From Strigamia acuminata (Eukaryota > Arthropoda > Chilopoda > Geophilomorpha > Linotaeniidae): a stretch of 64,000 bases of DNA. The translations under genes were made by a program, and so were the position numbers. The notes under the pieces were generated by a model that saw only the letters and a program-made list of their open reading frames with translations, had not been told where the DNA came from and made no database searches. Numbering within the stretch: position 1 is the stretch's first letter; the number at the start of each line of letters is the position of its first letter. The DNA lies in NCBI GenBank assembly GCA_949358305.1, contig OX442315.1, positions 2,170,001 through 2,234,000 on the forward strand, written 5' to 3'. Below are positions 11,058-22,148 of this stretch, one piece after another.

Positions 11058-11392
11058 AAACATTTTAAATTTTAATCCTATACTTTTAATATTAGTCAAG
11101 TTATTTTTTCTATTGTTTTGGTTGTAGTTCTAGTTCTAATCTAGTTCTATTCTAGAAATTTTAATCCAAGTATTTTATCACAAATCTTAATGTAGTAATA
11201 CTAGTAGTAGATCGTGTATTGGCTGCTGAATGCAAATGTAAATGTAAATTAAAGTAATTACAAGAAATCGTAGAATAGTGGCCCCCAAAGGGCATGTTGG
11301 TACAGTAATCTTATTGGAACTTGTTCAGTGTTGTTTATTTTGTGTCACCTTGATTTATGGCAATCCCGTCTGAGGGTCTCCACCATCAGGGG
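11058..11392. other. 3' flank of the DEG/ENaC gene
   Basis: AT-rich sequence runs from the channel stop to the Copia insertion. It probably holds the 3' untranslated region. No clear AATAAA was found and nothing else is recognisable. The last five bases, AGGGG (11388-11392), are duplicated on the far side of the Copia. Confidence 0.5.
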
Positions 11393-11860
11393 TGTTGGGT
11401 TGATGTTTTGCTGTTTGTCCCCGTGCGCGCGTGTGAAGTTAAATGCACCTTTACGGCTTAGCGCATTTGATGTGTTATTGCTTCTAGACCTGTTCATGTG
11501 ATCGGTCAATCCTGGTTTTTATTCAATGCGTGTTACGATACCGCGACCGATCATTATTTGCGATAACACATCTCACATTGTCATCCGCTCTAAAGAGCAC
11601 TTATTGTTTGCTTTGTTTTGGATCAAGTTTATTGATTAACTTGGCCTGCTCTTAATGTAAAGAATGGATCATTGTGTAAAGACAATGATTCGTTCTGTCT
11701 TTTGTTTTGTACGAGGTCGAGGACAATTAGCCTCGAACTCAAGTGATTTTTACTACACCTTTTGTAATAAAAGATGGCGGACGCGTGTCCGATTTATCCG
11801 CCAAGCAGAAAACGATGTTTCGAGTTATTTAGGCAGCGCATAGGCCATCACAACTCTTCA
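11393..11860 (+). repeat. Copia 5' LTR
   Basis: It starts TGTTGGGTTG and ends ACTCTTCA. AATAAAAGATGGCGG sits at 11766-11780, and this AAGATGGCGG motif recurs in other LTRs here. It drives element transcription. Confidence 0.95.
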
Positions 11861-11863
11861 AAG

Positions 11864-11874
11864 TGGTAGCAGAG
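11864..11874 (+). promoter_or_regulatory. Copia primer-binding site
   Basis: TGGTAGCAGAG starts three bases after the LTR. It is complementary to the CTCTGCTACCA end of eukaryotic initiator methionine tRNA, the usual Copia primer. Confidence 0.75.
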
Positions 11875-12973
11875 GGTAAAAACGGTCTGGCAACGACGTT
11901 TTTGGAGAAGAAACGGCCTTTTTGCGACTACGAGAAGTCGCCGAGTGTGCGCCCGCCCAGCTCGTCGTAAAAACGGGTTTTTGGTGCGGAAATCATCGTG
12001 GATTCGTGTGCGGAGTTTACAACGAGGTTCGAGTGTTTTTGTGAACGTTTCCAGCACGGAAAATACGTGTTGTCAACGTCCCGACGTCGTGGGAAAAAGC
12101 GACGATCCGATTTATCGTGTTTCGAGATTTCTGCAAGTGCGTGCGAATCCCGGCGCTTTGTAGGAATTTTCTACAGTGTTGTGTGCCCAACTAGACACAC
12201 TACTGGATTACCAAGGACGGTAGGAACATTTATTTGTCGATTTTGTGCGAAATAAGCACGTTTGGACGCCATCACGGAAGATTTTCGCGACGGCGGCCAT
12301 TTTCTTTTTGGATTTATCGTCGCGAACGACGATTTTGACAGCATACAGAGAGGTCTGTAGCCAACAAGAAGTCCTGCACACGGTAAGCGTGTGTGCAGGC
12401 ATTGATTACCGTGTTTCGGACCCCGGAGTTCGTTTCACGAAGGCGCGACGTGCGCACCGCCGATTTAAATCGTTTTTTTCCCACATAAGCACGGAAGTGT
12501 GCGTGTGGAAGCACGTCAGCCCATGTCCGTGCACCGATAACGTCAAGCCGACGTCCTACGCATCGTGGGAACCAATTACGGCGCAAGGATCCCGTAATTG
12601 GCCGTCTTCACATCATAAAGTGTATTTTTCTTTAAAATTTTGTCGTGAAACTCTGTTATATATTAAGGTTTTTGTTGTGGGATATTTAGTATATTCTCCA
12701 CTCTTCGGGCAGTCGCCCACGTGGAGTCTCATTTTCAATTGGGGCTGTCTCGTGGCAAGCCAGTCGTCCCGCGGGCACTAGGTGACTCGGTCGGAAGCTG
12801 GTAGAGTACCCAATTGAAGTATTTTCTCTTTCTTAAAAGGATTGACCCCCGGGAAGTGTATATTGCTCTCCTTGCTTTTTGGGGGCTATTTGTACATCCG
12901 TGCGACGAATTTACGTGATTTGTGTGTTTTGTGCTTCAGTTCTTCACTGAATTTCGTCGCAAATTTTCCCGAA
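11875..12973 (+). other. Copia 5' leader
   Basis: The 1.1-kb leader is shared with the minus-strand copy at 693-1943. It holds overlapping short open frames (11945-12163, 11998-12255, 12245-12781). The second of these is largely conserved between copies over its first 80 residues, but the nucleotide sequence is conserved too, so coding is unproven. Confidence 0.7.
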
Positions 12974-15900
12974 ATGGCGTCATATGAGCGCCACGACAAT
13001 TATAAGGACGTGAGAAAGTTGGATGGTACCAACTACCCGACTTGGAGCGTACAAGTCCAGCTCCTCCTCCAATCGTACGGTGTTTGGGGCCACGTAACCG
13101 GCAAGACCAAAGAGCCGCCGGCCGGATCACCGTTTCGAGAGACAAGGGACTTTGAGAAAGGCGAAGAACGGGCTCGCTCCACCATTTGTTTGGCTTGCGG
13201 CGAGGCCCAACAGGTCGTGGCTGTCGCCCAAGCCACTGCTAAGGAGGTGTGGGAGGCACTGAAAGCTGCCTACCAGCCCACGACACGGGCACGTAAAGCC
13301 CGTCTTCGCCGGGAATTTTTGGACATGCGGTTGCATGAAAACGAAGAAATGTTCGTTTTCACCGCACGAGTTGACCGAAAGGTCGTGCAACTTGCCGACG
13401 TCAAGATAAACATTACGGACGAGTTTCACGCCTTTCAATACCTCGACCTGTTGCCACCCCAATACGAACCGGTCAAGCAGACGGTTTATCACTGGGGTGA
13501 CGCAGAGTTCACGGCAGCAGCGGTCAAGGAACGCCTGGTAGGCGAATACAACCGCTTGCATGTAACGACCGACGAGTTTGGCGTGCCTTCCAAGACGCCA
13601 TTGGAGAGCACTGGCGCTTTCTTTAACCAAGGCGGAAGACAACGTGGACGTGGTGGCAATGCACCCGGCGGCCCACGCATCTGTTTTACTTGCGGTGGGA
13701 CGGGCCACTTCGCCCGTGAATGCCCTACTCCGCCGAAACAGCAATTCCAACCAAAAGGGAACCAAACTGGACAATTTAGAGGCAATCCACGGGGCAAGGG
13801 ACGTGGAAGGGGCCAGCAAAAGGCCGCTGTCACACAGGCTGACATATTCAGCGACTCTCCAGTCTCTTATTACTCTGCGGCGATTTGGCTTCAACAACAA
13901 CCCCCTGTGCCGGCTTCCCACGTGTCTCACGCGAATTATGATTCGCAATGGTACGTCGACACAGGGGCGACGGACCATTTCTCCTTCAACAAAGACTGGT
14001 TCTCCGACTTCAAGCCATTAACTGGCCACGTGCAACAGGGAGAAGGAAAGTCGAGAATCGAAGGAATAGGAAATGTGACATTGACATCGATTTACGGAAC
14101 CCGCACCCGTGTACTTACATTGCAAAATGTATTTTATGCACCCAACTTTAGGAAGAATTTGATTTCGTTGGGTCGCACGGATGAAGCTGGGGCAACGACC
14201 ATGATTAAAAATGGCAAAATGGTTATTTATAACGACAAAATTGATGACCCTTCCATCACTGCGGAACGCACGAGTGATCGGATGTATAAGGTCAATTGTC
14301 GTATTTCTCCTGTGAACACTGCCGCATTACCTGCGCAACAGGCTGCGACAGTGTCTTCTAGTCCGCTTATAAAAGGCGATGAAGTTGTAAATTCGATACT
14401 AACATACCCTAGTTTTAAGGACGCATTAACCCAAAATTCGAGTGAGTCAGGGAAACCTGCACCAGCGATAAAGGGGCAAGCGAGTGTTGCGAACAACGCG
14501 CCTGCGAATGTTACGACTAATGCGCAAGCGAATGTTTCGAATAAAATCAAGGCAAAGACTGCCAATGCCTCTAAGGAGGCAAGTTCAATTGTGCAGAACA
14601 AAGCAGACAAAGCAGAGAATGGGAACAATTCTACTAATGGGGTTAAAACTTTTGACAAGAAAGATAAGGCTCAAACGATGGACATTTGGCACTCCCGCTT
14701 AGGGCATTTAAATGCAAAGGGAATTGCGGGTTTAGAAAAGTCAACTGATGTTTTTGGGCTGAAACTCTCGAACAAGGAGTTGTCGACGTGTGACTCTTGC
14801 GCCAGGGCGAAGAGCACACGTGCTAGTTTTCCCCCAATAATTGGAATTACGACAAAAAGTATTTTGGAAATAGTGCACTTAGACGTGTGGGGCCCCGCGC
14901 CAGTTCAAACATTGGGTGGGGCGTACTATTATCTCATTCTCATCGATGATTTTTCCCGCTTTATGTGGATAATTATCATGAAACGGAAAAGTGACGTTTT
15001 AGGACATTTCAAGCGGTGGCTACTTGAAGTTGAGCGAACGACCTCTAAAAAGGTAAAGGCCATAAAAACTGATAATGGAGGGGAGTTCATATCTAGACAA
15101 TGGGACAATTATGTGGCGACAATTGGGCTTAAGTGTATGAGGACTAATGCATACAGCCCAGAAATGAATTCGGTCGCCGAACGGGCGAACCGTACCATTC
15201 TTAATGGTACTCGGGCACTTCTTTTTGAGAATAAATTTCCCGCCACTCTATGGGCAGAGCTTGCCGTTTCAGTTGTATATCTGAAAAACCGTTTTCCACA
15301 TACGGGAATTGGTGGGAAAACACCTTATTCTGTGTTTTATAATAAGAAATTGTCCCTTCGCCATGTCAAGTGCATTGGCTCATTAACTTATGTCCATATC
15401 CCATCTCAGACTCGGGGTGGGAAATTACAAGACAGGGCATGGGCTGGGGCATTAATTGGATACGCCGCTTCTACACGCGGCTATAGAATTTGGGATCCGA
15501 ATAAAAATCAGGTGTTTTTGTCTAAACACGTCAAAATTTTTGAAAACAATTTCTGGTTTGAATTAGGGACGGTCACGTCGCCTGAATTGGAGAATGACTT
15601 TGATACTTCGAGTTCGGACTCGTTCAATGGGTCATTTTCTGACGACGACAGTGTTGCTGGCGACCCGATAATTCAGAAGGCTCCGGGGATCCCGGAGGTC
15701 CTAGAAGTTCTGGAGATTCCGGAACCCCCTCCTGCGATACAGGAAGTCCCACAACCTGTTCCGCAGCAAAAAGTGAAACCCGCATTGCCCACGACCCCAA
15801 AGCCTACTTTTAGACCTGAATTGAGGCCAGTCGCTAAACAGGCAGCTCAGCAACCCCCACTCATGCCCGTTGAGGGGAACCCTATTCTTGGGGACGGGGA

Positions 15901-17203
15901 TACAGGGGATGAGCCTGTTGAAGAAATTGGTGGGGCGAAGGGGGATGATGGGAATTACTTCAACATCTATCCTGACAATGATGGGGAACCTGAAACTCCT
16001 CCTGGGATTCAAACACGGCGTGGATCACGATCAAAGAAAAAGAAAGGGAACGTGATGTTACATCCGGAACTACTGCCGTTAAATATGGCGGAATGGGAAC
16101 GACACGCATCCGTCCGTGAAGACGGAGCGACGGCGGGACAAATAGATGTTGTTTACATCACGCCCTTAAAGGACAAGATAAGAAGTCGAGTTGATATCGC
16201 ACGGTGGTGCGATGAAGAAGGGTACGCATATGATGCGACCTTATTTGACTTTAAGACGTTAGAGGGGGACGGTGAACCGTTAGGGTTTGCAGGTTTCTGT
16301 GCCGTCGAGCCAGAAACCTACGAAGAAGCCATGTACCACATCAAGCGTCCTGATTGGATAAAAGCCATGAGAGAGGAAATTGATGTGTTCGATGAAAGAA
16401 CGGTTTACAAGGAAGTTGACAAAACAACTTTAGACGAGGGTACGACTCTCTTGGGATTGAAATGGATATACAAAATGAAACGCGACCACACGGGTGTTAT
16501 CCAACGCTACCGAGCCCGACTCGTCGCACAGGGCTTTAAGCAAAAGCCCGGAGTTGACTTTACGGAGGTGTTCTCCCCCGTCGTCAACTTCGTGCTAGTG
16601 ATAGTGTTCTTTTGCACTTTGGTGATACTCAAGGGATGGCGGGATTTACACCTGGATATCAAGGCCGCGTACCTTTACGGGGACCTCGATACGGTACAGT
16701 ACATGGAGATCCCCAAGGGATATCGTACCGCCCATAATAAGCATAAATGCTGGATGCTTTTAAAAGCACTTTATGGATTACACCAGTCCGGTCGTATGTG
16801 GTACCAGGTCCTCCACATACGACTACTTGAATTGGGCTTTCAACCGTTGTTGGGTTTAAACTGTGTCTATGCCCTAGACAACGACGCGATAGTCATCTTC
16901 TACGTGGACGATATCGTGCTATTCTCGAAGGATGACTATGTGGAACAATGCGTTTTGAAGTGGTTACGGGAATCGTTTGAAGTAGTGAGTCTGGGACCCG
17001 TAACTTTACTTTTAGGAATCGAGTTTGATAGGTCCGGGGGCATGATTAAAATCCACCAACGGAAATATATTGAAAAGCTTTGTAAAGCGTACGGGATTGA
17101 CTCGTGCCATCGAGTAAAGGTTCCAGTAACCCCGGGAACCATGATTCAAAGTGTAAGAACCGGAGAAAAAGTCGACACCTCATTCCCGTACTGTTTTCAG
17201 TAA
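12974..17203 (+). CDS. Copia Gag-Pol polyprotein
   Basis: The start is the ATG of MASYERHDNY. The frame is open further left to 12842, but without an ATG, and the minus-strand copy begins at the same Met. Domains in order: UBN2-like Gag; a CCHC knuckle (CFTCGGTGHFARECP); aspartic protease (WYVDTGATDHFS); the pre-integrase HHCC region (WHSRLGHLNAKG); integrase with D, D and E in HLDVWGP, KTDNGGEF and NSVAERANR; a long acidic/proline-rich linker; reverse transcriptase with FYVDDIVLFSK. The product should form a particle, copy the element RNA and integrate it. Just after TSFPY about 20 codons present in related copies are missing and the frame ends at 17203, so RNase H is out of frame. Confidence 0.95.
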   Translation: MASYERHDNYKDVRKLDGTNYPTWSVQVQLLLQSYGVWGHVTGKTKEPPAGSPFRETRDFEKGEERARSTICLACGEAQQVVAVAQATAKEVWEALKAAYQPTTRARKARLRREFLDMRLHENEEMFVFTARVDRKVVQLADVKINITDEFHAFQYLDLLPPQYEPVKQTVYHWGDAEFTAAAVKERLVGEYNRLHVTTDEFGVPSKTPLESTGAFFNQGGRQRGRGGNAPGGPRICFTCGGTGHFARECPTPPKQQFQPKGNQTGQFRGNPRGKGRGRGQQKAAVTQADIFSDSPVSYYSAAIWLQQQPPVPASHVSHANYDSQWYVDTGATDHFSFNKDWFSDFKPLTGHVQQGEGKSRIEGIGNVTLTSIYGTRTRVLTLQNVFYAPNFRKNLISLGRTDEAGATTMIKNGKMVIYNDKIDDPSITAERTSDRMYKVNCRISPVNTAALPAQQAATVSSSPLIKGDEVVNSILTYPSFKDALTQNSSESGKPAPAIKGQASVANNAPANVTTNAQANVSNKIKAKTANASKEASSIVQNKADKAENGNNSTNGVKTFDKKDKAQTMDIWHSRLGHLNAKGIAGLEKSTDVFGLKLSNKELSTCDSCARAKSTRASFPPIIGITTKSILEIVHLDVWGPAPVQTLGGAYYYLILIDDFSRFMWIIIMKRKSDVLGHFKRWLLEVERTTSKKVKAIKTDNGGEFISRQWDNYVATIGLKCMRTNAYSPEMNSVAERANRTILNGTRALLFENKFPATLWAELAVSVVYLKNRFPHTGIGGKTPYSVFYNKKLSLRHVKCIGSLTYVHIPSQTRGGKLQDRAWAGALIGYAASTRGYRIWDPNKNQVFLSKHVKIFENNFWFELGTVTSPELENDFDTSSSDSFNGSFSDDDSVAGDPIIQKAPGIPEVLEVLEIPEPPPAIQEVPQPVPQQKVKPALPTTPKPTFRPELRPVAKQAAQQPPLMPVEGNPILGDGDTGDEPVEEIGGAKGDDGNYFNIYPDNDGEPETPPGIQTRRGSRSKKKKGNVMLHPELLPLNMAEWERHASVREDGATAGQIDVVYITPLKDKIRSRVDIARWCDEEGYAYDATLFDFKTLEGDGEPLGFAGFCAVEPETYEEAMYHIKRPDWIKAMREEIDVFDERTVYKEVDKTTLDEGTTLLGLKWIYKMKRDHTGVIQRYRARLVAQGFKQKPGVDFTEVFSPVVNFVLVIVFFCTLVILKGWRDLHLDIKAAYLYGDLDTVQYMEIPKGYRTAHNKHKCWMLLKALYGLHQSGRMWYQVLHIRLLELGFQPLLGLNCVYALDNDAIVIFYVDDIVLFSKDDYVEQCVLKWLRESFEVVSLGPVTLLLGIEFDRSGGMIKIHQRKYIEKLCKAYGIDSCHRVKVPVTPGTMIQSVRTGEKVDTSFPYCFQ

Positions 17204-17802
17204 TAGTGCTTTCCCAGTATAACGAGACGCATTCAACGCGCCATGTCAATATGTTACTGCAGGTCCTGCGATATTTGGCCACCACGTCGAATTATTCGAT
17301 TAACTTATCGAACTGTAAAAACGAGAATTTGACAGTTTACACCGACGCGTCGTTTGCCCTAGATCAAGACAGACAACGAAGCTTTGGGGGACATATTGTC
17401 TATATGGGTGGCATTCCCATCTCGTGGAATTGCCACAAACAATCGATGACCTCCCTGTCGATCATGGAGAGCGAATTTCTCGTCGTGGTCGATGGGGTGA
17501 AAGAAGTTATTTGGCTCGAGCGCCTTTACGACGCGAAGATAATGTTTTGTCTCGAGCGAAATACGCCCTGTGTTTTTGCGGATAGCCAGCCGGCTATCCA
17601 ATACTGTAAGAATAGGATCGAGAACAGGGCAAATAAACATATAGACGTGAAGCTCCATTTCGTTAGAGATTGGTTTGAGAAAGGAACGTTTTTGATCGAG
17701 CATGTTTCCGGCGAATTAAATGTCGCGGATATCCTAACGAAATGGTTAGCAAAGTCCCGGTTGAACGCGCTGTGCGAGTACATTTTTGTGATAGACAAAT
17801 AG
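17194..17802 (+). pseudogene. Copia RNase H, out of frame
   Basis: From FSVIVLSQY to the stop at 17802 this is the Copia RNase H region: VYTDASFALD, MESEFLVVVDGVKE, FADSQPAIQY, NKHIDVKLHF and VADILTKW. It is in a different frame from the polyprotein because of the upstream deletion. No separate start makes sense. Apart from that break it looks undamaged. Confidence 0.9.
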
Positions 17803-17819
17803 CTAAACAAAGGGGGATT

Positions 17820-18287
17820 TGTTGGGTTGATGTTTTGCTGTTTGTCCCCGTGCGCGCGTGTGAAGTTAAATGCACCTTTACGGCTTAGCGCATTTGATGT
17901 GTTATTGCTTCTAGACCTGTTCATGTGATCGGTCAATCCTGGTTTTTATTCAATGCGTGTTACGGTACCGCGACCGATCATTATTTGCGATAACACATCT
18001 CACATTGTCATCCGCTCTAAAGAGCACTTATTGTTTGCTTTGTTTTGGATCAAGTTTATTGATTAACTTGGCCTGCTCTTAATGTAAAGAATGGATCATT
18101 GTGTAAAGACAATGATTCGTTCTGTCTTTTGTTTTGTACGAGGTCGAGGACAATTAGCCTCGAACTCAAGTGATTTTTACTACACCTTTTGTAATAAAAG
18201 ATGGCGGACGCGTGTCCGATTTATCCGCCAAGCAGAAAACGATGTTTCGAGTTATTTAGGCAGCGCATAGGCCATCACAACTCTTCA
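17820..18287 (+). repeat. Copia 3' LTR
   Basis: This is the 468-bp partner of 11393-11860, preceded by the polypurine tract AAAGGGGGATT at about 17809-17819. Confidence 0.95.
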
Positions 18288-18448
18288 AGGGGGAGTCGTC
18301 TGTAATCTAATAAGTGTTCGGTTAAGGCAAATTTAATAGTCTCATTGAATATATCTATCACCCAATAAATTGTAATGTGTTTTGATCTCCAGTTTGATAT
18401 TTGTCTAGCTTTATTCAGTCAGTAATTCACTTTAGCTCGCACAATGAA
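18288..18448. other. Flank between Copia and the CACTA-like element
   Basis: A short unique stretch with no gene. It contains the right-hand AGGGG of the Copia and ends with GAA, the left target duplication of the next element. Confidence 0.5.
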
Positions 18449-20357
18449 CACTGGAAAAAAATATGGCTTTACATGTCTTTTAATTGCTGAAAAGTTATTG
18501 TAAATTTGAACTTTCGGCTTTGTAAAGTCACATTTACAAAGATTGTAAACTTTTGTTTTACACAATAACTTTACAAAAGTAAAAAGACATTTTACAATAA
18601 ACACGCACAATAACTTTACAGTTTGTAAATTTCAAATTTGTTGGATTTAACAATAACTTTAATTTGTGTAAAAGCTGACAAATTTCAAATTTACAAACTT
18701 TAAATTTATTGTCTGTTTAATGAAAAATGCAGTTTTAATCTTGTAAATTTATTGATTTAAACAAAAATTTACACTCTCTGTAAATGTGACTTTACAAAGC
18801 TGAAATTTCAAATTTTCATTTACTTTTCATCCCTTAACAATTTTATATTTTATATTTTAATATATGTATTTACATGTAATCACAGTATAATATTTCTCAC
18901 AAATATTTTTAGTTTTTAAATATACTGTATATCACAGAAAACTAATCACAGTTTAAATTATACAAGATTTTTAAACATGTATCACATTAAAATATTACAA
19001 ATAAAATATTACAAATATTACAAAAATGTTTTTTTTTAATATAAGCTGTCATGTGCATTCCATTATTTATTAAACAAACAAACCAACAGCCAATCTGATT
19101 TTCTACCATCGAGTGTAAAAAGTATACACCAACGGCCGAAATTTCAAATCTACCATCAAATCTGTTTGCTTTTTTTACATTTTCAAGTGCGTCGTCTGGC
19201 TGTGTTGTTTTTTCCTTGTTGTATTCTTCCCAATTGTTGAATTTTTCCTGAAATGATTTTAAATGCCTTAAATAAATCTTCTTTTGATATAATTAATTAA
19301 AAAGCTTATCTGATTCAATTCCTTTTTCCATTTTTTGTTGTTGTTTTCGTGTATGTTTCATCATAATTATCAATGTGTCATTTTCCGGTTCAGTTGTGCT
19401 ATGTTAATGATGCGCATTTCAGTTTCCAGTTGACTTATGCGATGATTCTGAAAAGGAGTGTTTTTAGGTTGAAATTTCAGTTTAATATTCTCAAACAGAA
19501 GCGTTTTGATGTATTTTTACCTGTTAAGTTCATTTTTGATGGTCTTTTGATGATCAGAATACTCTGAAGGTCTTTTTGGTGCCTTTTTCGTCTGTTGGTT
19601 TTGGGCGTAGCTCATGTAGTGCGCTTTTGTCCTCATTCAAAGTGTTATTCATTTCCTAGAAGTTGTAAAACAATTAATTACTAATTATACACATGTATTC
19701 TTATGTTTTGTACCGATTTTAGTGGTAATCCATCGCTGGTTCGTGTGTAAATCGCTTGTTTGAGCAAGAACCGGGAGTGTCCTCAGTTGTGGACGCCATG
19801 TTGGATTTTACCGTTGATTTCAAAAATGCCTTGTTACTAATTTGTAAAATTGTTTTGTCATTCATTCTGTGTACTAATTAATTATTAATAATTAATTTAA
19901 GTTCTTATTCATGCTTGTTTTTTGTGTTTGATGCAGTCTAAATTTTGAACCCAACTGAAGGTTGCTGCGCTCTCATTGGTCAACCTCTATCTTTTGAGAG
20001 CTAAGTTAGCTTTTGTCATTTTATTAGTTTTTTGAATCATTTCCGAGTATTGTTACGATTGCATTTTTTGTTTCCTGTTTTTCAGTGATCATTTTGATGT
20101 ATTTCATTTTACTTTTGATGTATTTTTGGCTGAACTGTAAGTTTGCTGTGTTATCATTTTTCCTCCGTTGACCGCTTCGTGTAAGAAATGTGTATTTCTC
20201 ATTTTGTTCACTGTGCATGCGCAGTGACTGTGCCGAACAGTGATTTTTGCCATTGTTTCTCATGTGATTCATACACTTTTCTGACCAGTTATGTAATGTT
20301 TTTAGATTTCCTTCCTTTATGTTAAATTCTTTTTATATTTTATTATTTTTGATCATT

Positions 20358-21519
20358 TGTAATGAATCGCGTTTCCCGAGCGGTTTGGGACGCGTTTGAA
20401 AGACGCCGCGATACAGAAAATCTTGGGAGCCTGGTCCTCGAGACCTGCCCAGCCGTGAGTGCGCGCCTTATGTCGGTAGCACACACCCCAGATCCCGGTC
20501 TTTACACGAATATTTATTTTGGCCGGGTATTCCGAGCTACTAAAATGGGGGGACAGAATTTGCTTAGCGGTCACCAGAGTCAAGACCCAACGCGCGTCCC
20601 GCAACGTATCGTGCAGATCACAAGATCACACGAAGTTAAACGAAACACGTAACGTCCCGACTCACAAGCGTCCGCCTCGCTGTCGAAGTGAAGCGCGAAA
20701 TGCGTGCTAACGCGTGCGTAACTGGCCTGCACGGTCACTCAAATCTAAACTAAACCTCAAACTAATGCTTGATTAAGCTAAAGCTCGTTGTGAGCGGCGA
20801 AACTAAGCTACGCGCCGGATGCATGAAATAAATAGACACAAAGATTTCAGTTTGAAAGCCAAACAAACTTATCCTGCCTAAATAGTGACGCGTCACGGCG
20901 CTTAAAACAACACGAAAAGAAGCGGAAAAACGACAGGTTCAAGTGGATAAAAGTGTGAGTTAACACTAATAAAGATGAGATGAAAACCTAGAGTCATATC
21001 TCAGAACTACTAGGTGAAAACAAAGCAACGAGTGAGCTTTGAAAAGTGAGCTAAGACTCTGCCATGAGCACTGGCTCCAAAGAGCACCTACGCGTTCGGG
21101 ATACAGAGCTTAACTGAGGAAAAAAGGGAAAAAAGGGGTGAGAGGTAAACTTGGACTCATCCAAGCTCAACCAATCACGGAAGAGTCAAGAGCCAATCAG
21201 TACAGTCGGTGCATACTAAGTGTATGACTAACGTCGACGCGTACTGACCAGAACAGAAATGCAAATGAGTTCGCATCGAAACAATAAACAGAAATAGAAA
21301 AACTAGGAAGAGATAAGAGAGAAGTGAGAGAAAGAGAAGAGAGTTAGGAGTGAGTAAGAGATAAGAAAGGAAGAAATGAGGGAAAATGAGGAGAATTCGG
21401 CTAAAACATAAGACAAAATGAAAACAATACAAGGTAGGAACATAATTAGGGTTTATTAGAAACACAACACGGGGGAAACAATGCGTACTACTCGTACGCG
21501 TGAACACCGGACCGTGACA
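20358..21519 (-). repeat. 3' LTR of the large Gypsy
   Basis: On the minus strand it starts TGTCACGGTCC (21519) and ends CGATTCATTACA (20358). Its short open frames are identical in both LTRs and look incidental. Confidence 0.95.
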
Positions 21520-22148
21520 CGCCCCAACCACCAGAGTTTTATTGCTCCGGTTAAAATGGCAATGAAACGATACAAAACAAGAACAGAATCAAAAAACATA
21601 ATTAAAATCAAAAGCAATCAAAATAGACTAGGTTTGCCGCAACCTTAGCGGTCTTAAACTTAAGAATGATACGATAACAAAAGAGCATGATTAAATCAAA
21701 CATTCGCGTCAAACGCGTTAAATAATATACTAAACACTGGCAAGAATGCATATGGCACTGAGATAAACTCTAAAACTAACAAAACATCTCCATACAATCC
21801 TTGATTGTTGGGAAAACCAACGCCTACCGCGGCCAGCCGCACAGCCAAAGGAAGAAAATTTAAGGGTCATCTCCATCCGGTACGTGATCGCCGGAGGAGG
21901 AATGAACATCCTTCGGCCGTGCAGGTGGTCACGGAAGGTGCGGAAAACACTAGAAAATAAACAAAAATAAATAAATATCACAATCGGTACAAAATATCAC
22001 ATTCAGTTATCACAACTTGGAAAACGAAATATAAAAATATAAAATGAACACGCGTTTGAATGGGGACTTACCCACCCAAACCAAAAAATGCGTAAACACA
22101 AAAAGTCACGTTTAGTAAGTCCACACAGGTTCAAGTCACTTTCAACAC
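21520..22148 (-). other. 3' untranslated region of the large Gypsy
   Basis: This lies between the last ORF and the 3' LTR. The bases next to the LTR read GGTGGTTGGGGCG on the minus strand, the only polypurine-tract candidate. No gene is seen. Confidence 0.6.

Larger units (their letters stand above)
11393..18287 (+). mobile_element. Complete Copia retrotransposon (6,895 bp)
   Basis: Two 468-bp LTRs (11393-11860 and 17820-18287) flank a leader and a Gag-Pol polyprotein. The 5-bp target duplication AGGGG is at 11388-11392 and 18288-18292. I find one LTR difference by eye (GATACC versus GGTACC), so insertion is recent. The element carries a deletion near the start of RNase H (see the CDS) and could move only with help. 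Confidence 0.95.

Noticed and set aside
13127-13978. 283-codon minus-strand frame in the Copia gag
   Set aside because: Antisense shadow of conserved Gag codons.
20362-20652. 96-codon frame in the large Gypsy LTR, repeated at 32531
   Set aside because: Present in both LTRs only because they are identical; no domain, and it lies in a regulatory repeat.
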